From Halomonas sp. (GTDB taxonomy: Bacteria > Pseudomonadota > Gammaproteobacteria > Pseudomonadales > Halomonadaceae), in assembly GCA_018401555.1 (NCBI GenBank), contig JAGYKP010000104.1, forward strand, positions 1 to 64,000: a stretch of DNA of 64,000 bases, given 5' to 3'. The translations under genes were made by a program, and so were the position numbers. Position 1 is the first letter of the stretch. Each line of letters starts with the position of its first letter. Below are positions 1 to 12,168 of the stretch, piece by piece. Below the pieces are notes generated by a model. That model saw only the letters and a list, made by a program, of their open reading frames with translations, searched no databases and was not told where the DNA came from.

Positions 1-860
1 TTCCATGTTTTCTCGGTCAAAACGTTATATCAATAACCATGATCGCATCAAACACACTGCTGAGAAAGTGGGTGCTCAGGTGGGAGCACAGAATCATGTT
101 GAAAGCACCGTAGCCTCATCTGGGGTAGCTGAAGAGCTTATTATTAACGTAGACGGCGGCCATATTAATACGACTGAAGAAGGTAAACGCAGCTTTAGTT
201 ATTGACCAGTGATTTTATTTCACAGAAGCTCAGAGCAGCCGACAAAGGAACCCGTAATAATTAACCAGTAACATTGTGTTGTGTCAGTTTTGATGACGGC
301 CAGAAGAACAGATTATAATAACACGATTGTTGCGGCTCTAAAGCAAGGTTTGTCTCCATGTCAATGCGTCATGCACTCTGTGATTAATATAATTATTGCA
401 AATAGTTGGGGCACTTATCTCTGCTGGTGCATCAATGACGCACATATTAGACTGGTTCCACCTAAGCATGAAAATTCAAAATATTACTCTGCCTGAAGAT
501 CTCAGTCAAATTAACTGAATCAAATGGCACCTTGGTGGAAACAGAGGACAAATTGAAAAGATTGGTGTGAATGATTGATGCTTATCCTGAAACCTATAAA
601 AGAAGGCTGAAAATCACAAATTATGGTAAGTAAAAATAATACCAAGCAAATTAAGATTGAGAACGGCAAAATCAGATCGGTTTTTACTAGTAACTTAGCT
701 GAGTCAACGGTAGAGAGCTTGATCAATCAACGCTGGCGATACAGCACATGCGATATCGTAAGATAGTGACAGATCCTTTTACCGTAAATATGAGCTGCAA
801 TTGATCCACGATTGGGATAAAATTGAAATGTGCTGTTATGAAATTAATATCTGTATATGA
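1..860 (+). mobile_element. Degenerate ISKra4-like transposase relic, copy 1 (left end cut by window)
   Basis: This is a decayed transposase relic read in several frames. Around 30-190 it encodes NNHDRIKH and NVDGGHINT, around 320-350 VAALKQGL, around 438-500 HILDWFHLSMKIQNITLPED, and around 683-735 FTSNLAESTVESLINQRW. The same motifs occur in the same order in the better preserved copy at 1015-2370, which shows the two are homologous. From memory, the CxxC zinc region, the VDGGH motif, LDWFH and the C-terminal NLAESTVESLI block are typical of ISKra4-family transposases. Stops and frame changes make it nonfunctional. The stretch between 500 and 640 is poorly conserved and may carry a deletion. 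No terminal inverted repeats could be defined. Confidence 0.6.
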
Positions 861-1014
861 ACGTTTTTTATATTACACTTCCGTTGATACCTCAGTGGTG
901 CCGCTAAGTTGGTAAAAAACCCTCGAGCCTAGGTTCAAAGGAGTTGTAATGTAGGGTGGTAATTTAAAATAGTGCTACACTGGTATAATTGAACTCAATT
1001 AGTGAGAGATTGCC

Positions 1015-2370
1015 ATGGGAAAAGCATACCGGATTATCGTTGAATGTTATGATAAGAATAGCCCTAAAAAGTAATATCACAATGTTCTGTTTTAGAGGGT
1101 GATATAAATAAACCGACAAACTGTATGGACTTTACCATTGGCATTGAAAAACAAATAGCTCTATTACAAAACGTACAGGATTATGTGCTTTTAGAGAAAG
1201 CATCTTTGTTAAATCAAGAAGAAAAAATGTGTCCATGCTGTACAATAAAACTGGCTAAATTTGGGAAGCATAGCTCAACAATTCATGATGTTTTAACTGA
1301 CCATGAAGTGCAAATACAAAGGTTGAAATGCAACAAGTGTAAATATGAGGAACCCTCTACTGTCAGGACAGTATTGAACGGTACTCTTTCAGGTGATTTA
1401 GTAAAAGTTCAAGCGTCATTAGGTGCTGATCATACTTATAGAGAAAGCGAAAAAATACTTGAGATTTTTTCTCAAAAAGATCGCCAAGTAAACAATCATG
1501 ATCGTGTCAAACATGTTGTTGAATCTGTTGGAACAGTTATCAAACAGATGAACGAAGATGAAAAAGAAATTATAAAAGCAAATCCTGCGCCTGAGTTGAT
1601 TGTAAATGTTGATGGCGGCCATATTAAAACTGTTGAAGACAAGCGTAGCCTAGAGGCAATGGTCTCTGTTGTCTATAGACCTGACGCTTTTAGAAGCAAA
1701 CAAAAAAGGAACCAGGAACTATTTGTCAAGTAAAAGTTGCGCTGCTTCTATCAAAGATGATGGCCAAGAACAAATGATATGCAGTACAATTATTGCTGCA
1801 TTAAAACAAGGATTGAATGAAAAAACACACATCACAGCCCTCTGTGATGGAGCTGATAATTGCTGGAAAATAGCCGAGTCTTTAGCTCCATTATGTGGTA
1901 AAATTACGTATATTTTAGATTGGTTTCATATGTCAATGAAAATGGAAAATATTGCTTTGCCAGAAGTATTAAAACTCAAAATTAATACGTATAAAATGGC
2001 ACTTATGGAGAGGGGAATGTAGATCGAGCCTTAGTACGGACTAGATGAACTTAAAATCCTCACATCTAACATAAAAGAAAAGATAAAATAACTAAATTTT
2101 CAGTCTATATACAAACGAATAAAAGCAGAATAGATTATAGAAAAGAAAAATGATGGTTTTGTTTTCACCAGTAATTTAGCAGAATCAACCGTTGAAAGTT
2201 TGATTAATAAACGCTGCAAGGGTCAACAACACATGCGGTGGTCAAGAGACGGGTTTGATCCATTATTACAACTTCGCGCCACAATACATAGTGATGAATG
2301 GGGCGGAAAGTGGAGATTCATGAAGGGCGCGGCGGCAACACTTACCCGCTGCATTATACTCTATCGTTAA
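1015..2370 (+). mobile_element. Degenerate ISKra4-like transposase, copy 2 (frameshifted)
   Basis: A nearly full-length but broken transposase. It starts ATG at 1015 (MGKAYRIIVECYDKNSPKK), shifts frame near 1070 into VISQCSVLEGDINKPTNCMD, and runs through a zinc-ribbon-like region (CPCC and later CNKCKY), NNHDRVKH and NVDGGHIKT. It shifts again near 1700, continues through AALCDGA-like and LDWFH motifs to a stop at 2020, and resumes with VFTSNLAESTVESLINKRC and QQHMRWSRDGFDPLLQ around 2155-2290. The family is inferred from remembered ISKra4 proteins, not from a search. It is AT-rich like copy 1 and unlike the rest of the window. Three or more lesions make it inactive. Confidence 0.65.
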
Positions 2371-3487
2371 TGCGTACCAGTTTTTTTGAATTTGATGTTC
2401 TGTTCAAGATAAACTGTTCTCACTTAGTGGTAAACAGTTCGGCAATGGAGCAGGCGGTTCATCATGTCCTGTAAATCCACCAGATAATCTGAGTAGTATC
2501 ATTTTTCTGCACACTGATTCATGTGTGCAGGGTTGATATCACCTGAAACAGCTGCAGCGTTGACAGCTTCCAAGAGCTGTGGTCTGCTCAAACTGGCTTT
2601 TCAAGACCTACCACTTTCTGGCTGTTCAATGTTATGGCACATTTTCTAAAGAATTCTTACTCATACTTATCCTCTTGTTGATGGTGTCTAAATGGTTTAT
2701 TGTGGCTCAGCTGCCCAGTAAGATTTCAGACTCTCTGTTGAGCTCAGAAGGACTTCTTTGGAACAACATTGGATTTTTGCTCCAAGTGCATTACAATGAC
2801 CAATTCCAGACTAGCATAAGTTTATTGGTGAGGGCTGAAGATTTAAATTTGACTTATTATTATAATAAAGTGGAATATTTTATAATCTTCCATTTTTCAA
2901 ATGTAATACTTAATTGGGGAAGAGAGAATCAAGGAGGAAAAGTGAGGTGAGTTGTTTTAGTAACGGGTGGATTCATGGTGGCTGGTACCGCCATATGCCA
3001 GAGATGAAAAACTGAATTCATTGTGGTAATTGCCTATTACTTAAACATAGTAATCATGATTTGCTTTTGCAAGAAATATAACAAAAAACAAGCCACCCAA
3101 GGATTTGATATTGATATTATTGGTAGATATTCCTTCCTTCCACGATTGTGAAAATTGACAGAATTTATTAAAGGGGAAGATAGATATTCTAACTGACAAT
3201 GGTGGCGTGACAAAACATGCAACCTTTGCAAAATGACCGTAGAAAAATGGCAGATGTTTAGATGCGACTGGAATAGTGTTTTTAATATAACCAAAACTGT
3301 AATATATCTAATATGTTGATAACGCTTATGTCGTATTATTGTTGATTTCCTTCAATCATTGGTAGAAAAGGAGAACTGGTTTGGTGTAATTATTCAAAAG
3401 TAAATCAGCACTCTATGGTTTACTAAAAGCCCACAAGAAGTGGCAAAAAGGAATTACTGTCAATACTATATCTCCTGAATAGGTTAA
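2371..3487. other. AT-rich stretch with no recognisable gene
   Basis: About 1.1 kb of AT-rich DNA. The longest open frame (2579-2950, plus, 123 codons) has a hydrophobic stretch near its start but no motif I recognise, and another frame through the same DNA is equally coding-like only in fragments. It is most likely decayed mobile or prophage DNA continuous with the transposase relics. Composition switches to GC-rich at about 3485-3490. Confidence 0.5.
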
Positions 3488-4475
3488 AATGAATGTTGAC
3501 CTGCGCCTGGTGCTGGTGTGTTCGCTATGGGGCGGCCTGGCGTGCTGCATCGCTTTCCCGCCGGCGTTTCCCGGCGCCGTCTCTCCGCCCTCGCCTGGCT
3601 GCTGCTGGGTGGCCTCTGCCTGGTGTGGCACTGGCAGGGGGCCAGGCTGGGTCCGGCCCTGGTGATGGCGGTGAGCATGCTGCTGCTGCTGGGCTGGTGG
3701 CGGCGGGCTGACGCCGGCAAGCGATCTGGCGTGGGCCGACGATGTGGCCCACCTGGCGACCGGTCGCCGCCAGGGCGAGTGGCTGGTGCTCGACCATGTG
3801 CGCTGCTTCGACTGGCTCACCCGTGACGAGGCGGAGGTGGCCGGGAGCGGCGCGAGTACGAGCCTCCGGCGACTGGCCTCCCTGGATCTGTTCGTCTCCG
3901 GCTGGGGCGCCCGGGTATTGCCCACGTGCTGCTCTCCTTCGGCTTCCGCCGATGAGCAGGGCCGCATCGAGTGACTTCGTGGCCTTCTCGGTGGAGGTAC
4001 GGCGCGAGCGCCACTGAGCCCTTCTCGGAGATCGGCGGGTTCTTCAAGCGCTTCGAGCTGGCGATCATCGCCGCCGATGACGCGACGACGTACGCCTGCG
4101 CAGCAACGTGCGCGGCGAAGCGGTGACCCTCTATCGGGTGTTGCTCGGCCAGCACGAGCGTCGCGAGCTGCTGCTGGCACTGGTGGAGCAGGCCAACCGA
4201 CCGGAGCGTGGAGCCGCGCTTCTACCACACCATTACCGCCAACTGCACCACCCTGATCTACGCCATGATGCGCCGGATCATCGAGGGGCTGCCGCTGGAC
4301 CATCGGCTGCTGCTCAGCGGGCCTCTGCCCGGCTATATTCATGATCACGGCGGCCTGCGCAGCGGCTCCCTGGACCGAGCTCAAGCCGCTGCGGATATCA
4401 CCGACGCGCCGTCGCGGCCCACGATGATCCCGACTTCTCCCGAAGGATACGCGAGGCGTGCCCGGCTGGGCGTCG
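3488..4475 (+). pseudogene. DUF4105 (Lnb N-terminal periplasmic domain) membrane protein, multiply frameshifted
   Basis: The protein can be followed only by switching frames several times. A hydrophobic segment around 3590-3705 (LSALAWLLLGGLCLVWHW and AVSMLLLLGWW) is followed by SDLAWADDVAHLATGRRQGE, LVLDHVRCFDW, FVAFSVEVRRER, IGGFFKRFELAIIAADD, RGEAVTLYRVLL and finally PRFYHTITANCTTLIYAMMR with IIEGLPLDHRLLLSG. This order, including the TANCTT motif, matches the DUF4105 family as I remember it, an inner-membrane protein with a cysteine-peptidase-like periplasmic domain. Frame changes lie near 3720, 3900-3960, 4010-4100, 4200 and 4320. The beginning abuts the AT-rich island, so the true N-terminus may be lost. 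So many lesions in 1 kb leave sequencing error and real decay both possible. Confidence 0.65.
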
Positions 4476-4804
4476 ACGTGCTCCAGCCTCACGAGGTCAG
4501 CAGCGCCGACGAAGAACGCGCGGCGGAGGCGGCGATAGGGCTCTCCATGGGCAGCATCCTGCTGCCGTTGCTCCCGCGAGGGCGTCCAGCCCTGTGCGCA
4601 TCCGTGGCGGATAGTCGGCGGTATCCCTTGCCGCGTCCCGCTGGACGCCCCTTTATCGCCGATTCGCGGTAACAGCGCAGTGACCGTCGCGTGTCGGATT
4701 CGCATGACATCCGCCCGGCGTCCTGGGCGCGAGGCAAGGGCGCCTTCTGGTAGAATCCTGCGCCGTTTCGTCTCAATCCAATTCCTTGTTCGGGGAAACC
4801 TGCC
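4476..4804. other. Intergenic region with a long-range inverted repeat and a promoter-like -10
   Basis: No gene is supported here. A 10-nt perfect inverted repeat (GGGCGTCCAG at 4579-4588, CTGGACGCCC at 4641-4650) flanks a 52-nt spacer. TAGAAT at 4751-4756 could be a -10 element for the antiporter gene that follows, but no convincing -35 hexamer was seen. Confidence 0.35.
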
Positions 4805-6138
4805 ATGAATGCGGTAATCATTGCGGTGCTGGTGATGGTCGGACTGTCACTGGCACGGGTCTCTGTCGTCTTCGCCCTGGTGGTCGGGGCACTGGTGGGC
4901 GGCCTGGTCGGGGGGCTCTCCGTCGAGGAGACCCTCGGCGCCTTCAACGACGGCGTGGGTGGCGGGGCCAAGGTGGCCCTGGCCTATGCCACCCTGGGTG
5001 CCTTTGCGGTAGCGATCTCGCGCTCCGGGCCGCCGGACCCGCTGGCGCACGGCGGCTGATCCGGCCTGCTGGGCCAGGAGGCCTCGGCGAGCCGCCAGGC
5101 GGTGGTCAAGTATCTGCTGCTCGGCGCGGTGCTGCTGGTGGCCATCTCCTCCCAGAACCTGATTCCGGTGCACATCGCCTTCATTCCGATCCTGATTCCG
5201 CCGCTGCTCAAGGTGATGAACCAGCTGCGCCTCGATCGTCGCGCGGTGGCGTGTGCGCTGACCTTCGGCCTTACCGCTCCGTACATGCTGTTGCCGGTGG
5301 GCTTCGGGGCGATCTTCCTCAACGATATCCTGCTCGCCAACATCAACCAGGCCGGCGAGGCGCTGGGCCTCGAGATCACTCGCGGCATGGTGCCCCTGGC
5401 CATGGGCGTACCGGTGGGCGGCATGGCGCTGGGCCTGCTGGTGGCGGTGTTCATCAGCTATCGCAAGCCGCGTGACTACGAGGCGCTGGACGTGGCCACC
5501 AGCAACGTGCCGCACCACCACCCGGAAACCCATGAGCCGCATGCCCTTGGCCTGGTGATGTCGGTGGTCGCCATCGTGGCGGCCCTGGGCATCCAGCTGT
5601 GGACCGGGTCCATGATCCTCGGCGGGCTGGTGGGTTTCGCTCTGCTGTCGGTGGGGGGCATCTTCAAGTGGCGCGAGGCTGATTGACTCTTCACTAAGGT
5701 ATGCGCGATATGCTGATCGGCTTCATCGGCGATCTGCACTGGTTGTCGTGGTGGAGACCGCCACCGGCCAGATCGAGACCCTGGTGGAGTCCAGCGTCGA
5801 GGTGATCGCGTTGCCCGCGGTTTCAGCTGCGCCGCTGATGCCGCGTGGGCCTGTTCACCACCGTACGCTCGCCGTCTCCACCATCCCGATCATCGCCGCC
5901 ATCTTCAAAGCCGCTGGCGGTGGTCGGGTTTTCCGCCGCTGGCTTACTGGCCTGGGTTGGCTGCTGCAGCAGGCATGCACAAGATGCTGGTTCGCCGGCC
6001 TCCGACTCCACCCTGGGGCCGACCTCCGGCCTCAATGTCGACCGCCAGCATGATCATATCTGGGACAGCGTGGTGCTGACCTTTGTCCACTACAACATCC
6101 CGCTGATCGCCTTCGGCTTGGCCATTGCCAGACCGTAG
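4805..6138 (+). CDS. NhaC-type Na+/H+ antiporter family protein (frameshifted)
   Basis: A polytopic inner-membrane transporter of the NhaC/YuiF-like antiporter family, probably exchanging Na+ or an organic substrate for protons. The first 76 codons ([20 protein letters not shown], then [20 protein letters not shown]) are clean. The frame changes near 5050 and is then open to 5686 with many hydrophobic segments, including [20 protein letters not shown] and [20 protein letters not shown]. Conserved C-terminal pieces continue in other frames: [13 protein letters not shown] near 5766, [10 protein letters not shown] near 5880, [18 protein letters not shown] near 5985 and [19 protein letters not shown] near 6052. 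At least four frame breaks are needed. The family order [14 protein letters not shown] followed by VHYNIP is diagnostic for the Na_H_antiporter group as I recall it. Confidence 0.75.
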
Positions 6139-6201
6139 GTGTAAAGCATTGAGGATCTTTTCGATCGGCAATTGGTGGGCTGCGCCGTCGTTGTGGCAGA
6201 T

Positions 6202-6940
6202 CTACCTGGGCAGGTGGGCCTGCAGCAGAGCCAGTAATTCCGCAGCAGCGAGTTCGCGGCGGGAGGCGCCGTGCGCGGGCGAACAGCGCATGGACAGGTG
6301 CGCCCGGTACGCGCATGGGGCTGGGTGATGAAGCCGCTGCGCTGCATCACCCGGCCCAGGTGGTCGTGGAAATGGCACTGACCCTGTTCCTGCGGCCGGG
6401 CTGGCGCCCGGCGGGCAGCGCCGGCCGGTAGCCGCCTCGGTCGCCGGCGCCAGGCCTTGAACGTCTCGTAGGCGAGCACCTGCACCGCCTGCGAGAGGTT
6501 GAGGATGCCGTAGTCGGGGTTGGCGGGAATGCTCACCTGGTGACTGCACAGGCCGATCTCGTCATTGGTAAGGCCGAAGCGTTCACGACCGAATACCAGC
6601 GCCACCGGATCGTGGGCGGCATGCTCCACCAGGTCACGGGCCATCTCGTCGGGCTCGTCGAAGTGCGGCAGCGGCAGGCTCCGCAGCCGTGCGCTGGCGC
6701 CTCACGACTTCTGGCACGACGGTCGCTCACGGCACGCCGGCCAGCGAGCCGACCACCCGGGCGCCTTCCACCAGATCCTCGGCTCCTGCGGCGAGCCGCG
6801 AGGCTTCGGGGTCGGGAAACTGCCGGGGATTGACCAGCACCAGATCGGTCAGGCCCATGGTCTTCATGGCCCGCGCGGCGGCGCCGATATTGCCGGAATG
6901 GAAAGTCTGGACGAGGACGATGCGGATATTCGATAGCATG
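6202..6940 (-). CDS. trmJ: tRNA (cytidine/uridine-2'-O-)-methyltransferase TrmJ (frameshifted)
   Basis: A SPOUT-class methyltransferase that 2'-O-methylates position 32 of tRNAs using SAM. The N-terminus ([20 protein letters not shown], then [20 protein letters not shown]) and the knot region ([20 protein letters not shown], then [18 protein letters not shown]) are characteristic. They lie in different frames, with one change between about 6650 and 6730 and another near 6310. The end ([17 protein letters not shown] then stop at 6202) matches the usual leucine-rich C-terminal tail. Length with frames restored is about 245 residues, normal for the family. It is divergent from nothing nearby and lies downstream of groEL on the same strand. 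Confidence 0.85.
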
Positions 6941-7000
6941 GGCAGGCGGCTGGCGTCAGGTGATGAGCGGAGGTACGCCCGGCATCTTAGCGCTGGCGCC

Positions 7001-7032
7001 AAGCGGCCAAGCGGCCAAGCGGCCAAGCAGCC
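7001..7032. repeat. Tandem 8-bp repeat (AAGCGGCC x3, AAGCAGCC x1)
   Basis: Four head-to-tail 8-nt units lie in the gap between the groEL stop and the trmJ start: three exact AAGCGGCC units and one with a single change. This is a possible slippage site or a small intergenic repeat of unknown function. Confidence 0.85.
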
Positions 7033-7116
7033 AAAGGCCATGGCCATGCGACAAATAGTTGCTTGGCGCTTATAGCTCGAGTTGCGCCAGAAATCCGCCG
7101 GCTTTCATCGGCGGAA

Positions 7117-8840
<1,724 letters not shown>

Positions 8841-8889
8841 TCAGAATTCGCTGCGTGCGAGGCGTGAGCGGTTTCGCTCAGCCTTCAGC

Positions 8890-9183
8890 TCAACCTTCGA
8901 CTACGGCCAGGATGTCGGACTCGCTCATGATCAGGACTTCTTCGCCGTCGATCTTCTGCTTCTCGACGCCGAAGCCATCCTTGAAGATGACGGTGTCGCC
9001 GACCTTCACGTCGAGAGCGCGGACGTCGCCGTTGTCGAGGATCCGGCCGTTACCGACGGCGAGCACTTCGCCACGAGTCGGCTTTTCCTGGGCGCTGCCC
9101 GGGAGCACGATGCCGCCAGCGGTTTTCTGTTCTTCCTCAACGCGACGAATGATGACGCGATCGTGCAAGGGACGGATGTTCAT
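8890..9183 (-). CDS. groES: Co-chaperonin GroES, 10 kDa
   Basis: An intact 97-residue co-chaperonin forming the heptameric lid of GroEL. It begins [20 protein letters not shown], has the mobile-loop sequence [18 protein letters not shown] and ends with ILAVVEG, all standard for the family. It lies 79 nt upstream of groEL on the same strand. A heat-shock-type promoter lies upstream at 9326-9353, so the pair is probably transcribed together under sigma-32. This is one of the few undisturbed frames in this part of the window. Confidence 0.97.
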   Translation of the reverse strand: MNIRPLHDRVIIRRVEEEQKTAGGIVLPGSAQEKPTRGEVLAVGNGRILDNGDVRALDVKVGDTVIFKDGFGVEKQKIDGEEVLIMSESDILAVVEG

Positions 9184-9325
9184 TGCTCACGTTCTCCTGA
9201 TGGTTCATGTGCCGATGATCCGGCGGTTTGTATCACGACCTCGCCACCGAGGCAGCGAGGGGAGGCGTCGGACGCCTTCCGTGTCAATGGCGCGAGAGTC
9301 GCGCCGAAACCTGTTGCTGACGTGT

Positions 9326-9353
9326 AAGTGGGGCTAGCCCATGGCCTTTCAAG
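9326..9353 (-). promoter_or_regulatory. Sigma-32 (heat-shock) type promoter of groES-groEL
   Basis: On the minus strand CTTGAAA (9347-9353) is followed after 13 nt by CCCCACTT (9326-9333). This matches the sigma-32 consensus CTTGAAA and CCCCATNT with an accepted spacer. It lies about 145 nt upstream of the groES start. Confidence 0.8.
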
Positions 9354-9388
9354 GCCCACCCGGAAATTTTTTTGCCGATCTGGCCGGA

Positions 9389-9929
9389 TCAGCCGCGGCG
9401 CTCGTCCCGGGAGATGAACTCCCCCTCTATGACGCCGTCGTCGGCGTCTCCTGACGCCGGCTCGTCGGCGCCGCGGCGGTGACGGCCCTCGTCGGCCTGT
9501 GCCCAGTCGTCCCGGGGCTTGCCGGCGCCGTTACCGGAGGCGCTGGTAAAGCCCTCGCTGTGGACATGAAAGCCCTGGGTGCGAATGCCCAGCCACGCCA
9601 GCAGCTTGCCCATCAGGCGTCGGGCATCGGGGATCAGGCACAGAAAGCCCAGGGCGTCGGAGACGAAGCCCGGGGCCATCAGCAGGGGCGCCACCGAAGA
9701 TCAGGGCCGCCCCGGTCAGCAGTTCGCCGGAGGGCACCTCGCCGCGCTCCAGACGCTCCCGGGCCCGGGCGAAGGTGGCGGCACCTTCGCGGCGGATCAG
9801 GTGCAGGCCGATGAAGCCGGTGGCCAGCACCAGCAGCAGGGTGGTGAGCAGGCCGATCTGGCTGCCCACCGAAAAGAGGATGACGAAGTCGAGCAGGGCG
9901 AACAGCGTGAAGATGAGGAGAAAGGGCAT
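9389..9929 (-). CDS. fxsA: FxsA family membrane protein (frameshifted once)
   Basis: A small inner-membrane protein; E. coli FxsA overproduction suppresses phage T7 exclusion by F plasmids. It starts MPFLLIFTLFALLDFVILFS and continues with GSQIGLLTTLLLVLATGFIG, HLIRREG and ERGEVPSGELLTGAALIFGG. The frame changes near 9690, and APLLMAPGFVSDALGFLCLI follows, which is the conserved second half. The C-terminal tail is charged and ends ISRDERRG at 9389. About 180 residues result, normal for the family. It lies upstream of groES on the same strand, as is common in gammaproteobacteria. Confidence 0.88.
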
Positions 9930-10122
9930 GTGGCCTCCCGTGGTGACGTTCACGGGGAGATGGGGGCGAAGGCAGGGAAATCAAGCGTTGGTCGGCGGCG
10001 CTGGCCAGCGGGAGATAAAGACGGGAATATAAGCTTAGTCATGGTGTGATGATGCACTGCACAAAAGTCTGCTACAGTGCCAACCATCAACCGCTGAGCA
10101 ACCACCTCCCGGAGAAACCACG

Positions 10123-10884
10123 ATGCAACTGCAGAACTCTGTTATCGCCATTACCGGTGGCGCCCGTGGCCTGGGTCTGGCCATGGCCGCCATGCTGGGC
10201 CGCCAGGGGGCCCGGCTGGCCCTGCTCGATACCGATGCCGCGACTCTCGACGAAGCCATCTCCGGGTTGCACGCGTCGGGTGTCGAGGCGCGTGCCTTCG
10301 TCACCAACGTGGCCGACGAGGCCTCCGTGAAGCAGGCCTTCGCCGATATCTCGGCCTCCATGGGGCCGGTCAGCGGCCTGGTCAACAACGCCGGTATCCT
10401 GCGTGACGCCCTGCTGGTGAAGGCACGGGACGGCAAGGTCGAGAAGACCATGTCCCTCGAGCAGTGGCAGTCGGTGATCGACGTCAACCTGACCGGCGTG
10501 TTCCTGTGCGGGCGCGAGGCGGCGGCACAGATGGTCGAGGCGGGCAACGAGGGCGTGATCGTCAATATCTCCAGCATCTCGCGGGCCGGCAACATGGGGC
10601 AGAGCAACTATGCGGCCTGCAAGGCCGGCGTGGTGGCCCTCACCACCACCTGGGCCAAGGAGCTGGCACGCCATGGTATCCGTGTCGGTGCCGTGGCCCC
10701 AGGCTTCATCGAAACCGAGATGACCGCCTCGATGCGCCAGGACATGCTCGACAAGCTGACCGCCGGCGTCCCGCTCAAGCGGCTTGGCCAACCGGATAAC
10801 ATCGCCCAGAGCGCCCTGTTCATCTTCGAGAATGACTACTTCACCGGGCGCGTGATCGAGTGTGACGGCGGCCTGCGCCTGTGA
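10123..10884 (+). CDS. SDR-family oxidoreductase, FabG-like (3-oxoacyl reductase type)
   Basis: An intact 253-residue short-chain dehydrogenase/reductase. It has the Rossmann motif TGGARGLG at residues 10-17, NNAG at about 89, the catalytic serine in NISSIS, YAACK as the YxxxK catalytic pair, and the C-terminal PGFIETEMT and [12 protein letters not shown] typical of FabG-type enzymes. It would use NAD(P)H to reduce a 3-ketoacyl or similar substrate. The exact substrate cannot be read from the sequence and there is no fab cluster around it, so I give no gene symbol. It starts ATG with GGAG about 10 nt upstream. It stands alone between fxsA and a ComEA-like gene, both on the other strand. Confidence 0.9.
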   Translation: MQLQNSVIAITGGARGLGLAMAAMLGRQGARLALLDTDAATLDEAISGLHASGVEARAFVTNVADEASVKQAFADISASMGPVSGLVNNAGILRDALLVKARDGKVEKTMSLEQWQSVIDVNLTGVFLCGREAAAQMVEAGNEGVIVNISSISRAGNMGQSNYAACKAGVVALTTTWAKELARHGIRVGAVAPGFIETEMTASMRQDMLDKLTAGVPLKRLGQPDNIAQSALFIFENDYFTGRVIECDGGLRL

Positions 10885-10946
10885 TCCACGGCTAGCAAGG
10901 TGAGGCTCGGTGGCGGCCGTCCGCTGGCCGCCCATGGAGCGCAGGA

Positions 10947-11226
10947 TCAGAAGGTTACCTGGTCCTCCAGGTTGGCTACCGTACCGTCGCCGATGCCGCT
11001 GACGCGAGTCAGGTCCTCGGCGCTCTCATAGGGACCGTTGGCCTCGCGGTCCTCGATGATGGCGGCGGTCTCTGCTCGACCCGATGCCGGCAATTCGGCG
11101 AGAGTCGGCCCTGGTCTGTGTTGATGTTGATCGGTTCGACTCTGGGCTACTGGCGCCGGAGCGGCGGAGTCCCAGCATGAGCGCGACGAGGCAGGCCCCG
11201 AAGAGGGCGTGAATCCTGTTTTTCAT
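10947..11226 (-). CDS. ComEA-like helix-hairpin-helix secreted protein (frameshifted)
   Basis: A short exported protein with a helix-hairpin-helix DNA-binding domain of the ComEA/YbaV type. The start ATG at 11226 is preceded by GGGAGG at a good distance and opens a signal peptide (MKNRIHALFGACLVALMLGL). A linker with PININT follows, then, across a frame change near 11070-11100, LAELPGIGSSRAE-like sequence and EDREANGPYESAEDLTRVSG, ending IGDGTVANLEDQVTF at 10947. The two HhH hairpins (PGIG and VSGIG) are the diagnostic feature. Function in Halomonadaceae is not established: DNA uptake is possible, but many such proteins sit outside competence loci. Confidence 0.75.
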
Positions 11227-11466
11227 TGTCACTTCCTCCCGCATTGGAATCGCATCCGGATGGGTGCCTCTTCAAGCTAGCCATGGTGGCGGCATAGATC
11301 AGAATCACTTTTGCCGAAATTCTTGTCCGCCAGGACGTCACTCATTCGACGACATGACGACAGGAAGTAGGAGATAACGTCGCGCTCGGGTCGGTTAACT
11401 CTGACCGCTCACTTCGGTCATGACTGCTATACTCTGGCGTCGTTTTCCGCTTGCCAGGAGCCCGGC

Positions 11467-12165
11467 GTGTCTACCGATTCCCCTCTGATCATTGCCCTCG
11501 ACTACCCTTCCCTGGATGCCGCCCTGTGCATGGCCGACCGCCTCGATCCAGGCGCGCTGCCGTCTCAAGGTGGGCAAGGAGCTGTTCACCCGCAGCGGCC
11601 CCGACGTCGTGGAGGCCCTGCACGGGCGCGGCTTCGAGGTGTTCCTCGACCTCAAGTTCCATGACATTCCCAACACCGTGGCCGGCGCCGTCCAGGCCGC
11701 GGCGGAGCAGGGGGTGTGGATGGTCAACGTCCACGCCGGGCGGCGGGCGGCGCATGATGGAAGCGGCCCGGGAGCGCCTGGAACGCCATGGCCTGAGCAC
11801 CCGACTGATCGCGGTGACCGTGCTGACCAGCATGACGAGCGAGGACCTGGCCGAGGTAGGGGTGGGCGTCTCACCCGCCGAGCAGGTGGAGCGCCTGGCG
11901 ATCCCTGGCGCGCGACAGCGGGATGCACGGCGTGGTGTGTTCGGCCCATGAGTCGGCCCGCCTGCGTGAGCTGTGTGGCGATGACTTCCTCAAGGTGACC
12001 CCGGGCATTCGCCCCGCCTTCGCCCAGGCGGGCGACCAGAAGCGCATCATGACCCCGCAGGATGCCATGGCCGCGGGCAGCACCCACCTGGTGGTGGGGC
12101 GCCCGATCACCCAGGCCGAGGAGCCCATGGAGGTGCTCGCCGCCATCGAGGCCGAGCTCAGCTAG
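11467..12165 (+). CDS. pyrF: Orotidine 5'-phosphate decarboxylase (frameshifted)
   Basis: Catalyses the last step of UMP synthesis, OMP to UMP plus CO2. The start is GTG at 11467 ([19 protein letters not shown]). Conserved elements follow in order but in different frames: [33 protein letters not shown] (the catalytic DxKxxD-type region), [28 protein letters not shown], and [12 protein letters not shown] with [12 protein letters not shown]. Frame changes fall near 11560, 11745 and 11915. Restored length is about 233 residues, normal. It follows the lapA-lapB block in the opposite orientation (convergent), and the two genes' stops nearly touch. Confidence 0.9.
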
Positions 12166-12168
12166 TCG

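Noticed and set aside
2579..2950. 123-codon plus-strand open frame in the AT-rich island as a gene
   Set aside because: No motif, no ribosome binding site, and surrounding DNA is full of decayed fragments.
3413..4705. Long minus-strand open frame of 430 codons opposite the DUF4105 gene
   Set aside because: It is arginine/proline/serine-rich antisense of a GC-rich region, has no motif, and the plus strand carries the recognisable DUF4105 order.
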